64,000 nucleotides of DNA, taken from NCBI RefSeq assembly GCF_011405655.1, contig NZ_AP022829.1, forward strand, positions 2,651,001 to 2,715,000, written 5' to 3'. This DNA is from Adlercreutzia hattorii. GTDB lineage: Bacteria; Actinomycetota; Coriobacteriia; Coriobacteriales; Eggerthellaceae. Below, in pieces: positions 25,495 through 34,278 of this stretch (positions are counted from its first letter, which is position 1; each line of letters starts with the position of its first letter). The position numbers and the translations under genes are program-made. The notes beneath the pieces were generated by a model. That model was not told the origin of the DNA and ran no database searches. It worked only from the letters and a program-made list of their open reading frames with translations.

Positions 25495-25995
25495 ATGAAT
25501 GCCATTTACCTGCGCAGCAGCGTCCGTCAGTACACCGACGAGCCGGTGGACATCCGAGATATCGAGAAGCTGATGCGTGCCGCCATGGCCGCCCCCTCCG
25601 CCGTGAACCAGCAGCCCTGGGAATTCTACATCGCGCGGGACGAGACCACGCGTCTGGCTCTGGCCGCTTCAAGCCCCTACGGCACGCCGGCCAAACTCGC
25701 CCCCTGCGTCATTGTGGCGTGCCAGCGCACCGAGGGCCTGCGCGCGCCGCAAGACGCCTCCTACGACATGAGCGCTTCCGTGGAGAACATCCTCATCGAG
25801 GCCGCCAACCTGGGCCTAGGCGCCGTGTGGCTCGGCATCGCGCCGGAGAAGGATCGCATGGCCGCCGTTGATGTGGCCCTGGGAAGCCCGCGCGGCGTTA
25901 CGCCCTTCGCGCTCATCGCCGTGGGCCATCCCGAGCACAAACCGGAGCCCAAAGGCCCCACGCGCTACGACGAGACGCGCGTGCACTGGATTTAG
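25495..25995 (+). CDS. Nitroreductase-family FMN oxidoreductase
   Basis: A 166-aa protein. ATG 25495 places RSSVRQYTDEPV at the N-terminus, the usual opening of the nitroreductase family. Other landmarks are AAMAAPSAVNQQPWEF (FMN binding), the central SASVENILIEAANLGLGAVWLG helix region and a C-terminal GHPEHKPEP tail. It belongs to the short NfsA/BluB-like group. The natural substrate is not predictable. The spacer to lysA (215 nt) shows no clear terminator. Its stop overlaps the stop of the convergent gene by 4 nt. Confidence 0.9.
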   Translation: MNAIYLRSSVRQYTDEPVDIRDIEKLMRAAMAAPSAVNQQPWEFYIARDETTRLALAASSPYGTPAKLAPCVIVACQRTEGLRAPQDASYDMSASVENILIEAANLGLGAVWLGIAPEKDRMAAVDVALGSPRGVTPFALIAVGHPEHKPEPKGPTRYDETRVHWI

Positions 25996-27389
25996 CATCG
26001 CTCGGCCTTGGCCTTACGCTGGGCATCGCGACGGGCGCTGTTGCGCTCGGCGGTGACGTCGCTGAAGGCGCGGGTGAGGCCGCGCAGGGCATTCAACATG
26101 ATCGTGCGGTCCTCCGCAGGCGCTCCCATCACGCCGTCGCGCAAAATCGCCCACTCGCGGCCGCCCTCGAAGAGTTGGGAGGCATCGGTGATGCCGGCCG
26201 CCTTCAAAGCGGCGAACAGCGCGTTCACCATAGCCTCGCACTCGCTGCCGTCCAGGGAGGCGAGCCAGCGAGCCAGCGCCTCAGCGCGACGCTGCGTGCG
26301 CTCGGGAAGCTCGGGGAGCGTGGCAAAGGCCTTCAACGCTCCGCTCACGTTTCGCGCAGTCTCTGCATCCCGCACCTCGCCCGTATCGCGCGCACCTTCC
26401 GCATTGCTTCGACCCGCCTCGCCGTCCGCGCCTTCTACAACCCACCGAAACACCGAATGCTGCTCGAAGCCGCGCCCGGTGGCCTGCACCACCTCCACGG
26501 GCATGAAGGATTCCATGAGGATGCCCACCATGGAATCGGCCGGCACCTGCTTGGTCATGCGGCCCGCAAGCGGCTCGTAGTCAGCCGCCGTGAACAAACC
26601 GGCTTTGAACCCGGGACCATCGTGGTTGTACAGGCGCGCGATGCGCTGCTGCACCTCCGGCGCCGCCGTGAGCGCCGCGTACTCGGCCAGGTTGCCGCCC
26701 TTGGAATGGCCGCCCACCAGGAGCGTCTCGGGAAGACGCGAATCGGCGCCCGCTGCCGCCAGATAGCGGGCCGCCAGCGCCTGGGCCTCGACCGGCGCCC
26801 GATAGGCCATGTTGAAGTCCTCGCGCCACCCGGTGAGCGTCGTGTCGGTGCCGCGAAAGCCCACGTAAGCGAAGTGCCCGGGGCACACGTAGGTCGTGGC
26901 GGCGAACTGCAAGTCGCGCGCCTCATCGAACGCAGCTGCGTGATCGTAGATGAGCAGATCGCGGAAACGCGGGCTGGCAGCCATCCAGAACAGTTGCTGC
27001 TTCATCTGCGCCGCGTGCATGCCGGAGAACATCGTAGGGAACAGCTCGGCCCGCATAAGGTCGGCGAACCGCACGGGATCCACGGGGGCCTTCGCATCCT
27101 GCGCCACTTCCGCCCGATCGCGCTCGGCTGCCGCAGAAGGCTCCGCAGCACGCTCGCTCGCATGCCTGCGCAGCCGCCCGAGCAGACCGCGCAGCTCGCT
27201 TAAAGGCCCGCAGCCCTCACGTGCCTTCGAAGACGCAGTTTCCGAAGCCTCCCCGCTGTACACCTGCGGCATAATCCCCTCGCCGCGCACCATACAGAAC
27301 TGCGCGAGCAGCGCCGAGTCCACGGCGTTGAAGGGCACCTCGTCGAAAGGGGCAAGTTGAGTTTGCAAGTATGCGAGCACATCGTTCAT
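25992..27389 (-). CDS. DUF2974 (Mbeg1-like) alpha/beta hydrolase
   Basis: A 465-aa protein. The central part is a lipase-like alpha/beta hydrolase with nucleophile elbow GGHSKGGN, preceded by YVGFRGTDTTLTGWREDFNM, the hallmark of the DUF2974/Mbeg1 group. Residues about 70-110 and 350-380 are low-complexity charged linkers. ATG 27389 is preferred over the more distant upstream start because family members begin with a short MxDVLxYL-type helix; the ribosome site is weak. The reaction is unknown, probably an ester or thioester hydrolysis. It converges with the nitroreductase gene. Confidence 0.8.
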   Translation of the reverse strand: MNDVLAYLQTQLAPFDEVPFNAVDSALLAQFCMVRGEGIMPQVYSGEASETASSKAREGCGPLSELRGLLGRLRRHASERAAEPSAAAERDRAEVAQDAKAPVDPVRFADLMRAELFPTMFSGMHAAQMKQQLFWMAASPRFRDLLIYDHAAAFDEARDLQFAATTYVCPGHFAYVGFRGTDTTLTGWREDFNMAYRAPVEAQALAARYLAAAGADSRLPETLLVGGHSKGGNLAEYAALTAAPEVQQRIARLYNHDGPGFKAGLFTAADYEPLAGRMTKQVPADSMVGILMESFMPVEVVQATGRGFEQHSVFRWVVEGADGEAGRSNAEGARDTGEVRDAETARNVSGALKAFATLPELPERTQRRAEALARWLASLDGSECEAMVNALFAALKAAGITDASQLFEGGREWAILRDGVMGAPAEDRTIMLNALRGLTRAFSDVTAERNSARRDAQRKAKAERC

Positions 27390-27558
27390 AGCTGCATTAT
27401 GGGGCACCGCCCCCAGCCGTACGGTCGCCTCCCCCACCAGACACAGAGCCGTTGCCAAAGCTGCCTCGCATCACCATGACCCTCCCGCTTATCTTCCGCT
27501 ACAATGACGCTGCAATTTCGTTCAAAACGCTTGGAAATCCCGCATCAGGAAGGTTCCC

Positions 27559-29022
27559 ATGGCCACCGATACCACCTCCACTTCCCCGGCTTGCGCCTCG
27601 GACAGCAACGCCAACGCCCCCGCGTCGGCCACCGCGCCCCGCGAGCACTTCGCGAGCCGCCTCGGCTTCATCCTCATTTCGGCCGGCTGCGCCATCGGCC
27701 TGGGCAACGTGTGGCGCTTCCCCTACATCGCCGGCGAGTACGGCGGGGCGGCCTTCATTGTGCTTTACCTCATCTTCCTCGTCATCTTGGGACTGCCCGT
27801 CATGGTCATGGAGTTCGCCGTCGGCCGCGCCTCCCAGCGTTCGGCCGCCCAGGCCTTCGACATCCTGCAGCCCTCGCGGCGCTGGCACTGGTTCTCCTGG
27901 TGGGCTTACATCGGCTGCATGCTACTCATGATGTTCTACACCACCGTCTGCGGCTGGATGCTCGCTTACATGGCGAAAATGGCCACGGGCACCTTCGTCG
28001 GACTCGATCCCGATGGCGTCGCTGGCGTCTTCGGCACCATGCTCGCCAACCCCTCCGAGATGGTGGGCTGGATGCTCGCCGTGGTGGTCATCGGCTTTTT
28101 CGTCTGCAGCCTGGGCCTGCAGAAGGGCGTCGAACGCATCACCAAGGTGATGATGATCGCCCTGCTCGGCGTCATGGCGCTGCTCGTAGTGCGCGCCGTC
28201 ACGCTGCCCGGCGCCGACGCGGGCCTGGAGTTCTACCTGGTACCCGACTTCGGCAAGATGTTCGCCGGCGGCCTGGCCGGTTTCGGGGACGCGGTGTATG
28301 CGGCCATGGGCCAGGCGTTCTTCACGCTGTCGCTGGGCATCTCGGCCATGGAGGTCTTCGGCAGCCGCATCGGCAAGCAGAATTCGCTCACGGGCGAGGC
28401 CCTGCGCATCTGCGGCCTGGACACCGCCGTGGCCATCCTCGCGGGCCTCATCATCTTCCCCGCATGCTTCGCCTTCTCCGTCGCCCCCGATCAGGGCCCC
28501 TCGCTCGTGTTCGTCACGCTGCCCAACGTGTTCAACCAGATGCCTTTGGGGCAGCTGTGGGGCACGCTGTTTTTCGTGTTCATGAGCTTCGCGGCGCTCT
28601 CCACCATCATCGCCGTCTTCGAGAACCTCATCACCTTCACCATGGAGAAATGGGGTCTCGACCGCAAGCGCGCCCTCGCGCGCACCGCCGTGCTCGTCAC
28701 CGTGCTGAGCCTGCCCTGCGCCCTGGGCTTCAACGTGCTTGCCGGCATCACCATTCCGGGCATCGGCGACATTCAATCCATCGAGGACTTCATCGTGTCG
28801 AACAACCTCCTGCCGCTGGGTAGCCTCCTGTACGTGGTGTTCTGCGTGTCGCGCAGGGGCTGGGGCTGGGACAACTTCCTCGCCGAGGCCGACGCCGGCA
28901 ACGGCGTGAAATTCCCGCGCTGGAGTCGCGGCTGGCTCACGTTCGGGCTGCCCGCACTCATTATCCTCATCTTCGTCATGGGCTACGTGCCGAAGATCAT
29001 GATGTGGGCGGGTTTGGCATAG
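27559..29022 (+). CDS. Sodium-dependent transporter, NSS/SNF family
   Basis: A 487-aa polytopic protein with 11-12 hydrophobic helices. TM1 carries the Na+/substrate-site signature GCAIGLGNVWRFPYIAGEYG and TM2 GLPVMVMEFAVGR, typical of bacterial neurotransmitter:sodium symporters such as MhsT. The first 35 residues are a Ser/Ala/Pro-rich cytosolic tail. Substrates of the family are usually hydrophobic or aromatic amino acids; specificity cannot be read here. AGGAAGG precedes the start. It appears monocistronic. Confidence 0.93.
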   Translation: MATDTTSTSPACASDSNANAPASATAPREHFASRLGFILISAGCAIGLGNVWRFPYIAGEYGGAAFIVLYLIFLVILGLPVMVMEFAVGRASQRSAAQAFDILQPSRRWHWFSWWAYIGCMLLMMFYTTVCGWMLAYMAKMATGTFVGLDPDGVAGVFGTMLANPSEMVGWMLAVVVIGFFVCSLGLQKGVERITKVMMIALLGVMALLVVRAVTLPGADAGLEFYLVPDFGKMFAGGLAGFGDAVYAAMGQAFFTLSLGISAMEVFGSRIGKQNSLTGEALRICGLDTAVAILAGLIIFPACFAFSVAPDQGPSLVFVTLPNVFNQMPLGQLWGTLFFVFMSFAALSTIIAVFENLITFTMEKWGLDRKRALARTAVLVTVLSLPCALGFNVLAGITIPGIGDIQSIEDFIVSNNLLPLGSLLYVVFCVSRRGWGWDNFLAEADAGNGVKFPRWSRGWLTFGLPALIILIFVMGYVPKIMMWAGLA

Positions 29023-29062
29023 CAGCTTGGCGTAGTGGTTTGGCGCAGCGGTTTGGCGTAGT
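29011..29062. repeat. Degenerate 13-15 bp tandem repeat at a gene end
   Basis: Four imperfect units of GGTTTGGCxxAGC(A) run across and past the transporter stop codon (29011, 29026, 29037 and 29050). The second unit is shortened. It may be slippage-derived; no hairpin was seen. Confidence 0.5.
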
Positions 29063-29140
29063 TCGGGGAATTCCCTAAGCATCGCCGATTTCACCTCGAC
29101 GTTGGCGAACCCTTCCGCTATACTGCACTGGTGCCCCTGA

Positions 29141-29224
29141 GCCCGAGTGGTGGAACGGCAGACACGACGGTCTCAAAAACCGTTGCCGAAAGGTGTGCGG
29201 GTTCAAATCCCGCCTCGGGCACCA
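29141..29224 (+). tRNA. tRNA-Leu (CAA)
   Basis: The acceptor stem GCCCGAG pairs with CTCGGGC. The anticodon stem ACGGT/ACCGT holds the loop CTCAAAA, giving anticodon CAA. A long class II variable arm and the T-arm GCGGGTTCAAATCCCGC follow. CCA is encoded (29222-29224). A terminator starts 10 nt later. Confidence 0.97.
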
Positions 29225-29234
29225 TCGAAAATCA

Positions 29235-29262
29235 ACGGCCCCGTCCCCTCGGGGCCGTTTTG
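29235..29262 (+). terminator. tRNA-Leu terminator
   Basis: A 9-bp perfect stem ACGGCCCCG / CGGGGCCGT (29235-29243, 29250-29258) followed by TTTTGC. Confidence 0.9.
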
Positions 29263-29372
29263 CGCTCCCCTGTGGCCGATAGTCCTGCTCGCGCGAAATC
29301 GTCCGCGCTTCCTATGACCAGCTGCGCGATCCGTCCGAAACTGTTTCGCGCTCCTCTACAACCAACGCCACC

Positions 29373-29541
29373 GCACTAAACTCCATTTTGTAGATTTCGC
29401 AGAACACTCATCTAAACTAATCTGACGCCCTACACGCTAATGCAGTGCATTTTCGCAGGTCGCTGATCCAGTCAAAATCGCTCAGTCAGACGAGCAGCGG
29501 TTTTCCCGCGCTGCAGTGTCTGCAAAACGGAGTTTGGTGCA
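29373..29541. repeat. Inverted repeat pair, left of the endonuclease-like gene
   Basis: Two roughly 22-bp copies face each other: 29373-29394 (core CACTAAACTCCATTTTG) and, inverted, 29519-29541 (core CACCAAACTCCGTTTTG when reversed), 124 nt apart. The same motif forms a second pair at 31213-31372. The wider spacer 29263-29905 is AT-richer than the chromosome, has stop codons in all frames and shows no other gene. Confidence 0.75.
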
Positions 29542-29905
29542 TCAAATAGCCTCTTTCAGAAACCATACCCGAGCTTTCAAGCGCTCGTTCCATTTTCCGG
29601 CATTCCGCAGACAACGATTTTCTATAAACCAGCATTTTCCGTCATAGCTCTCGCACACGACATACCCGCACCGCTCTTTCACCTTATGAGCCCTCGCAGC
29701 GCCCTCTCGCGCGCTTGCCCTCGCGCGTCACGTTCACGCGTCACGCCCGCGCCGTCCCTCGCCCATAAACCACCTTTCTTCGCCCTCCCCGCTACGCCAC
29801 CTTTCGACATGCTCTTCAGCGTGAAGCCGATCTGCCACCCTCGCCATGATGGGTATCGCCCCCCTGAATCGACAAGCAGCGAAGAAGCACACCGAAGTCG
29901 CTTCA

Positions 29906-30960
29906 TCAACGTCGCGAAGGATAATCCCGATGAAAAGAGCGAACGTCCTGCCGCAGCTTCATATGCTTTTCAATCTGGCCTGGCCGCCATCCCCGAAACA
30001 CCTTCCCTGCTTTTTGCGACACCTCACCCATAAGCGTTGAGAACTCACAGACATTCGCGAATTGCGAGGAGGTTATCGTCGTGACATCGATCCCCTCGGC
30101 CAAGAGGGCGTCGCGCCGACGCGAATCTCTGATTTGAGCCTCACGGCTCCCGTGGCTCTCACGTCCGTCGTACTCCACCACAGCACCTTTGTCCCACCAG
30201 CAAATGTCGCCCACCACGCTCTTCTGATGGGCGATGCGCTGGCCCTTCTCTCCCAAAGCGAAAGGCTCGTTAAGCCGCGCGGGAGGCAAGCCCAAGCCGC
30301 CGCGCCTCCGAGACGTCAGAGCAGCTATAGCCACTTCGGTCTCCATAATTGAAGCGGACTTCCTTCGTACTTGCAGCGCCGCAGAACGCGCCAGCTTCGC
30401 CGACCGCGCACCGCCCAGCTGCCCGGAGAACGCCACGAGACGCTCAGGGGTCGTCAGAGGACCGCGCACCTGAAACCCTGAACCCTCTCCAAGAGGATAG
30501 CAGCCGCACAGCTCATAGCCCAATGCAAGCAAAGCCCCGTATTCAAGTCGCGAGGCCATCTGCACGAAGACAAGCTCTGGCGCAGACACCCACACTTCGC
30601 GCACCATCTCAAGAAACGCATTACGGGGAAAGCGCAACTGACACTGGTGGCGTTGAATGCAGTTCGTGCTGCGCGCGCCGCGTTTTGTCCCAACAAGAAT
30701 CTCAAGAGGCCTTCTCTCATTCTGCGCATCTTCGATAGTTTCCGCGAGCAGCGCTGACGGCAACGCGGACAAGGCCGCAACCACATCGGCCCACTTCGAG
30801 GCAGCGGCTTTTACAACTGATGAGGACGGCAGCGCATGGACGGGAAGGGGCAGGCCGTTCCGCTTGCTCGATGCATGAAAAGCCGACAGCGATACAGGAT
30901 GCGCCAACGACCACGCACGCCAAAGACCCAAAGCGAGTGTATGACTAGGATAGATATTCA
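29906..30960 (-). CDS. Endonuclease-like protein with C-terminal PD-(D/E)XK (DUF559-type) fold
   Basis: About 351 aa from ATG 30960; a GTG at 31045 would add 28 residues, and neither start has a strong ribosome site. The N-terminal part (THTLALGLWRAW-like opening) resembles the AbiEi-like/endonuclease-domain proteins common in Coriobacteriia. The C-terminal 100 residues have the Vsr/DUF559 pattern GDICWWDKGAVVEYDG followed by RRRDALLAEGIDVTTIT, with Asp and Glu-Tyr-Asp as candidate metal ligands. Its base composition is lower in GC and less codon-biased than neighbours, and it is bracketed by repeat pairs, suggesting acquired DNA. A role in defence or mobile DNA is possible, not shown. Confidence 0.65.
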
Positions 30961-31212
30961 TTCCGCTAGCATAACCGATCCGCAGATTGTACGTACGAGC
31001 AATATCGAAGAATCGATCTAGCCTCCATTCCTGAGGCCATCGCACATAATTCGACTCATACTGTCGCGCGTTATCGCTTGCCTTTTACGCGCAGACATCG
31101 CGATTTCAAGGGCATCCCCAGGAAAGCGATCCTCAGTGCCACCAAAACCCTTGGGCAAAAGGCGCTATGCCGCCAATAGCGACTCTCCGAGCTTCTCGCA
31201 AGCCAAAAATTC

Positions 31213-31372
31213 TGCATCAAACTCCGTTATGCAGATTCATGAGTCCTGCCGGAAAGACAGGAGCCGGTTTCGGAAGCCTTTTTCTGACAAACCTAGCCTT
31301 ACGTTCGAGTTGTTTGGGCTGCTTTAGCGCGAGCTTTCGAAACCGGCAATCTACCTAACGGAGTTTGGTGCA
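31213..31372. repeat. Inverted repeat pair, right of the endonuclease-like gene
   Basis: Copies at 31213-31235 (core CATCAAACTCCGTTATG) and inverted at 31350-31372 (core CACCAAACTCCGTTAGG when reversed) are 114 nt apart. Inside is a second palindrome: GCCGGTTTCGGAAGC (31263-31277) against GCTTTCGAAACCGGC (31333-31347), one mismatch. The whole 160 bp can fold as a nested hairpin. The remaining spacer (30961-31212, 31373-31664) shows no gene. Confidence 0.8.
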
Positions 31373-31664
31373 AAAAAACAGTCTGCTTGGAAACCGGGAC
31401 ATATCGCCGGTCACCCTAGGCCGCCTCGAGATGAAACCGCCCGGAAACGCAGCAGGACTACAGGGCTAATACGATACCCATGGCTGGGCGCTCTTGCGAA
31501 TGCGATCCCAACGCCTCAATAGCCGTACTCCAACCTGCAATGCCCCCATAGGGCCCTTTGTTTACGAAGAGAGGCTTATGCCGCCTTGCGTATCTTCTAG
31601 CTAACCGCCAAAAAAGGAGGCTGCGGCGGAGAGCTTGGATCAAGAACGAAGTTCAAGGAGGAAG

Positions 31665-32174
31665 CTAAACCGTCGGGTGATAGTAGATGTACATATCCTC
31701 GTAGACGTCGTCTTTGTTGCAGAAGCCTCCGGGAATCATGCCAATGCGCGCGAACCCTAGGCTCTCGTAAAGCGACCGGGCCCGCTCGTTGCTCGCCACT
31801 ACGGCGTTGAACTGCAGACCACGAAACCCACAGGCGGCCGCCTGGCGCAGACAGTCTTCCACAAGCAAGCGCCCGATGCCCTCGCCGCGGCTGGCCCCCG
31901 CCACGGCAAAGCTCGCGTTGGCAACGTGGCCGCACCGCCCGATATTGTTGGGATGCAGGATGTACAACCCGCAGATGCGCCCACCCACAGTAGCCACCGC
32001 CGCATGGGACTGCTCGGCGAAGAAGGCTCGCGCCTCCTCCAGCGTCAGCGACTTGGTCTGTGGAAAGGCGTTGCCCGCCTCCACGACCTCGTTCCAGATC
32101 TCCGCCATCGCCGGCAAGTCTTCCTCCCGGTAGGGACGAGTGACCTTCAAGGCGAATGTATCCAGTGCGCTCAT
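31665..32174 (-). CDS. GNAT-family N-acetyltransferase
   Basis: A 169-aa GNAT protein, with ATG 32174 following AAAGGAATT. The acetyl-CoA loop is at ASRGEGIGRLLVEDCLRQA (Q/RxxGxG/A type), with NASFAVAGASRG before it and SLYESLGFARIGMIPG after it. The substrate is unknown; the pattern is closest to the phosphinothricin/amino-acid acetyltransferase-like group. It lies downstream of the aldolase gene, past a terminator, so it is probably transcribed separately. Confidence 0.85.
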   Translation of the reverse strand: MSALDTFALKVTRPYREEDLPAMAEIWNEVVEAGNAFPQTKSLTLEEARAFFAEQSHAAVATVGGRICGLYILHPNNIGRCGHVANASFAVAGASRGEGIGRLLVEDCLRQAAACGFRGLQFNAVVASNERARSLYESLGFARIGMIPGGFCNKDDVYEDMYIYYHPTV

Positions 32175-32198
32175 AGCGCCAATTCCTTTCTGCATAAA

Positions 32199-32224
32199 GA
32201 AAGGCTCCCTTGCGGAAGCCTTTC
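32199..32224 (-). terminator. Terminator of the aldolase gene
   Basis: Read on the minus strand, GAAAGGCTTCC-GCAA-GGGAGCCTTTC followed by TTTAT lies 24 nt past the aldolase stop. The stem is about 11 bp with one mismatch. Confidence 0.8.
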
Positions 32225-32247
32225 TCGGAGCAAACCTCAGAAGCGGA

Positions 32248-33195
32248 CTAAATGTCGGCCAGGGTGAAGTCCTTCTCGCCGGCAAAGACGGCCAGGGCGT
32301 CGGCCACGGCCCAGTCGGCCAAGGTGATGGCGGAGATGGCCTTGGTCAGGCGCACCGCCTCGTCCAGGGAGCGCTGGTGAATGTTGCGACCCGTGGCGTT
32401 ACCGTCGGCACCGCCCACGTGAATCTGGTCATACAGCTGGGTGAGGAAGGTCTCGGCATCCACGGTGGAGCCACCCGCGCACACGAGGCCCGTGCGGCCG
32501 GCGGCGGTGGAGGCCACCTTCAGGGCCTCGGCCGGAGTGCGGCCGTCCTCGGGCTTCGGCGGGTTCACCTTCACGAAGTCGGCGCCAAGGCAGAGAGCCA
32601 CGCCGGCGGCACCGGCGATGAGGTCGGGATCCTTCTCGGCGGTCACGGCCTTGCCGCGAGGGTAGATCCACAGCACGACGATGAGGCCGTTGGCATGGGC
32701 CTGGGCGATGAGCTCGCCCGCCTCGGCCATCATGGTGGCCTCGTACTCGGAGCCGAGGTAGATCGTGTAGCCGAGGCCCACGATGTTCACGCCGGCCTCC
32801 TTCATGGCCAGCACGGCGTCCAAATCGTACAGCTGCGGGGAGTAGGGATCCTCCTGCTTGGTGCCGACGAGGTTGGTCTTGGAGTTCATCTTGATGAGGT
32901 AGTTGATCTCCGGGTAGTCGGCCGCGTACTGGGCCACCAGCCCGCGCTGGCCGGCGAGCACGCCGCACACGCCCTCGGAGCCGATCTTGAACAGATGCTC
33001 CGGATCGAGATCGGCGATGTCGATGCCCTCGCCGTAGAAGTCCTTGTTCAGGTGCTCGATCTTCTGATCGCAGGCGAACAGCATGAGACGGCCGGTCTCG
33101 CGCGTGGCCTTCAGGTAGTTGGTGATGTACTCGTCACGGGCCTCGGGCATGACGTCGGCGGGAACGCGCACCTCTTCCCGGGTGATCTTCGGCAT
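32248..33195 (-). CDS. Class I fructose-bisphosphate aldolase (DeoC/FbaB/LacD group)
   Basis: A 315-aa TIM-barrel aldolase of the archaeal-type/DhnA group: LFACDQKIEHLN near the N-terminus, VGLGYTIYLGS, VLWIYPRGKAV, the Schiff-base Lys in DFVKVNPPKP, CAGGSTVDAETFL and IHVGGADGNATGRNIHQRS phosphate-binding segments. It should cleave fructose 1,6-bisphosphate or a related sugar phosphate. AGGAGG precedes the start. It is monocistronic with a terminator. Tagatose-bisphosphate or 2-amino-3,7-dideoxy-heptulosonate aldolases are the alternatives. Confidence 0.88.
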   Translation of the reverse strand: MPKITREEVRVPADVMPEARDEYITNYLKATRETGRLMLFACDQKIEHLNKDFYGEGIDIADLDPEHLFKIGSEGVCGVLAGQRGLVAQYAADYPEINYLIKMNSKTNLVGTKQEDPYSPQLYDLDAVLAMKEAGVNIVGLGYTIYLGSEYEATMMAEAGELIAQAHANGLIVVLWIYPRGKAVTAEKDPDLIAGAAGVALCLGADFVKVNPPKPEDGRTPAEALKVASTAAGRTGLVCAGGSTVDAETFLTQLYDQIHVGGADGNATGRNIHQRSLDEAVRLTKAISAITLADWAVADALAVFAGEKDFTLADI

Positions 33196-33344
33196 GGGTT
33201 TCCTCCTAGAGAGTCGTTAGAGTCGTTGCAATAACGCGCTTATTGTACAGAAACAAAGCCTGACCGCGCCTTCTTTCACAAAGAAAGTAGGCGCAGAACC
33301 TCTCGTTGCGCCCAAGCGCTGGCACGGAGGCGGCGCGGCACGGA

Positions 33345-34124
33345 TTACTTCTCGGAGCCGTTCGACTTTTTGGTCACGCGTCCGTATACGACAAGCGCCA
33401 CGATGGCCACAGCGGCGGTCACGGCGAAGATGATGACCGATTCCACGATATTGCCCGACACAAGCCCCGCTGCCGCGTAGGTGGAAAGCACGATGCCGGG
33501 AATGCGGGCGAAGTTCGAGATGAGCACGAAGTTCTTCATGGACATGTGCGTGAGCGGCGTGATGTAGGTGAACACGTCCTTGGGCAGCCCCGGAATGAGG
33601 AACAGGATGAACACGATGACGTTGAACTTGTCGGAGGTCTCCCAATCGCGGAACTTGCCCATGTACTTCTCGGGCACCATGGCCTGGACGAACGGGGCGC
33701 CCAACTTGTGCACCAGCACGAAGATGAACGAGCTCGAGATAATGCAGCCGAGCCAGATGATGAGCGCGCCCACCCAAGGCCCGTAAATCATACCGGCGGC
33801 CACCTGGACTACCTCGCCAGGGATGAAGGCCACGACGATCTGAAGGAACTGGATTGCCGGCAGAATGAGGAAGCCCCAGGGGCCGGCGTTGCGGATGTCG
33901 GAGGTGACGCGGTCGACACCGCCGGGCTCGAACAGCTCGTGGATCATGGGCCAGACGAGCACGACCACCACGATCATGATGACGAAGAACGCGATGAGCC
34001 CCACGGACTTGAAGATGTCCGCCGCAGGCATCGGATGCCCGGCGACCGACTTCTCCTCGTGGGCCTTCGCCTCGAGCTTCTCGAGCCGTTCGGAATGGTG
34101 GTGGTTGTTCGGGTGCTTTTCCAT
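33345..34124 (-). CDS. TVP38/TMEM64-family membrane protein (DedA-like)
   Basis: A 259-aa protein with a His-rich cytosolic N-terminus (HPNNHHHSERLEKLEAKAHEE) and about six hydrophobic segments. The family signature is VAFIPGEVVQVAAGMIYGPWVGALI, with two re-entrant-like halves (FILFLIPGLPKDVFTYI, LISNFARIPGIVLS). DedA/TVP38 proteins act as lipid-carrier flippases or affect membrane homeostasis; the cargo is unknown. The histidines could bind metal. It stands alone, with a hairpin at 34143-34164 upstream. Confidence 0.88.
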   Translation of the reverse strand: MEKHPNNHHHSERLEKLEAKAHEEKSVAGHPMPAADIFKSVGLIAFFVIMIVVVVLVWPMIHELFEPGGVDRVTSDIRNAGPWGFLILPAIQFLQIVVAFIPGEVVQVAAGMIYGPWVGALIIWLGCIISSSFIFVLVHKLGAPFVQAMVPEKYMGKFRDWETSDKFNVIVFILFLIPGLPKDVFTYITPLTHMSMKNFVLISNFARIPGIVLSTYAAAGLVSGNIVESVIIFAVTAAVAIVALVVYGRVTKKSNGSEK

Positions 34125-34142
34125 GGCTTCCAGTCTAATGCA

Positions 34143-34164
34143 GCCGCCCCACGACGGGGGCGGC
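34143..34164 (-). terminator. Hairpin after the PRC-barrel gene
   Basis: GCCGCCCC (34143-34150) pairs with GGGGCGGC (34157-34164), 115 nt downstream of the minus-strand PRC-barrel stop. It is just upstream of the TVP38 gene. Confidence 0.5.
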
Positions 34165-34278
34165 TTTCAGGAACTCTTTACCTTAGTGACGAAATCGTAA
34201 GCCGCAGGCCCGCGGCGCGCAGGTCGGCGCCTCGGCGCCCAAAACGTCGGCGCCCAGCGCCCGCCCACAGCGCGCGGC

